DNA from: an uncultured Maribacter sp.
GTDB lineage: Bacteria; Bacteroidota; Bacteroidia; Flavobacteriales; Flavobacteriaceae
NCBI GenBank assembly: GCA_937125035.1
Contig: CAKZLG010000282.1
Span: 1-32,282, forward strand
Direction of reading: 5' to 3'
Length of the DNA: 32,282 nucleotides
The notes under the pieces are model-generated. The model was not told the DNA's origin. It searched no databases and worked only from the letters and a program-made list of their open reading frames with translations. Both the position numbers and the translations under genes were made by a program. Positions 32,203 to 32,282 of the stretch are shown here, in pieces (the stretch's first letter is position 1; the number at the start of each line of letters is the position of its first letter).

Positions 32203-32282
32203 CTACATCCCGGTTTTTGTACTTCTTCTCTCGTAAAGCACATTGTCTATCCAAACGCCGTTTAACTTTCCAACCCGCTCGC
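32203..32282 (-). CDS. C-terminus of a probable GNAT acetyltransferase (cut by window edge)
   Basis: On the minus strand, 25 codons lead from the right edge to a TAG at 32203-32205. They read ERVGKLNGVWIDNVLYERRS and then STKTGM without the leading overlap. The V-G-x-x-N-G-x-W-x-D-x-V-L-x-E-R-R pattern resembles the last strand of phosphinothricin-acetyltransferase-like GNAT proteins. The fragment is short, so the family is tentative and most of the gene is outside the window. Confidence 0.45.
   Translation of the reverse strand, partial: ERVGKLNGVWIDNVLYERRSTKTGM

Noticed and set aside
1-32282. tRNA, rRNA, CRISPR array, insertion sequence or integrase
   Set aside because: Reading both strands of the intergenic regions showed no cloverleaf, no regularly spaced repeats, no terminal inverted repeats and no transposase or integrase motifs.

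Overview
The window looks like chromosomal DNA of a marine-type Flavobacteriaceae member (Bacteroidota). Evidence: Bacteroidota promoters of the TTG-N19/20-TAnnTTTG type, few Shine-Dalgarno sequences, a hybrid two-component system, a DUF1800 protein, a flavobacterial-type class I fructose-bisphosphatase, and an OlsF/GlsF-like aminolipid synthase. No rRNA, tRNA, CRISPR array or transposase was recognised. Genus cannot be fixed from the sequence alone.

Layout. 1-1247 (-): DUF1800 protein, cut by the left edge. 1435-3232 (+): YraN-type nuclease-fold protein, an orphan ACT-domain protein and a NUMOD4/HNH-like protein. 3298-5936 (-): family VIII-like serine hydrolase translationally coupled to a TlpA-type thioredoxin. 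6025-8280 (-): polytopic membrane protein, TerB-like protein and membrane-anchored XRE regulator. 8424-11828 (-): mfd. 12050-12247 (-): small membrane protein. 12399-16412 (-): giant hybrid two-component regulator with no polysaccharide-utilisation genes beside it. 16668-17459 (-): TspO-like membrane protein.

17547-25529 holds the best-defined system. This is the ligase-associated DNA repair cluster: PdeM metallophosphoesterase, Lhr-Core-type DEXH helicase, ATP-dependent DNA ligase and metallo-beta-lactamase-fold exonuclease, all on the minus strand. Exonuclease, ligase and helicase form a tight operon with a 4-nt overlap and a zero-base junction. PdeM is split from them by an opposite-strand ribokinase plus sugar-permease pair that has its own promoter and a clear terminator.

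25632-30879 is core metabolism: a second TerB-like protein, fbp, a GNAT followed by monofunctional aspartate kinase lysC, and a bifunctional N-/O-acyltransferase for ornithine or glycine lipids. From about 30880 to the end the DNA becomes much more AT-rich, with a secreted CarboxypepD_reg-like protein and the C-terminus of a probable acetyltransferase. It looks like an acquired segment or the edge of a variable region.

No wholly new system is proven here. The most interesting leads are the interrupted repair cluster with a divergent TerB gene, an HNH-like protein with an altered active-site position, a 17-bp exact repeat upstream of both the orphan ACT gene and the GNAT-lysC operon, and the AT-rich right end. 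Several gene starts were moved from the longest reading frame on the basis of promoters and signal peptides.
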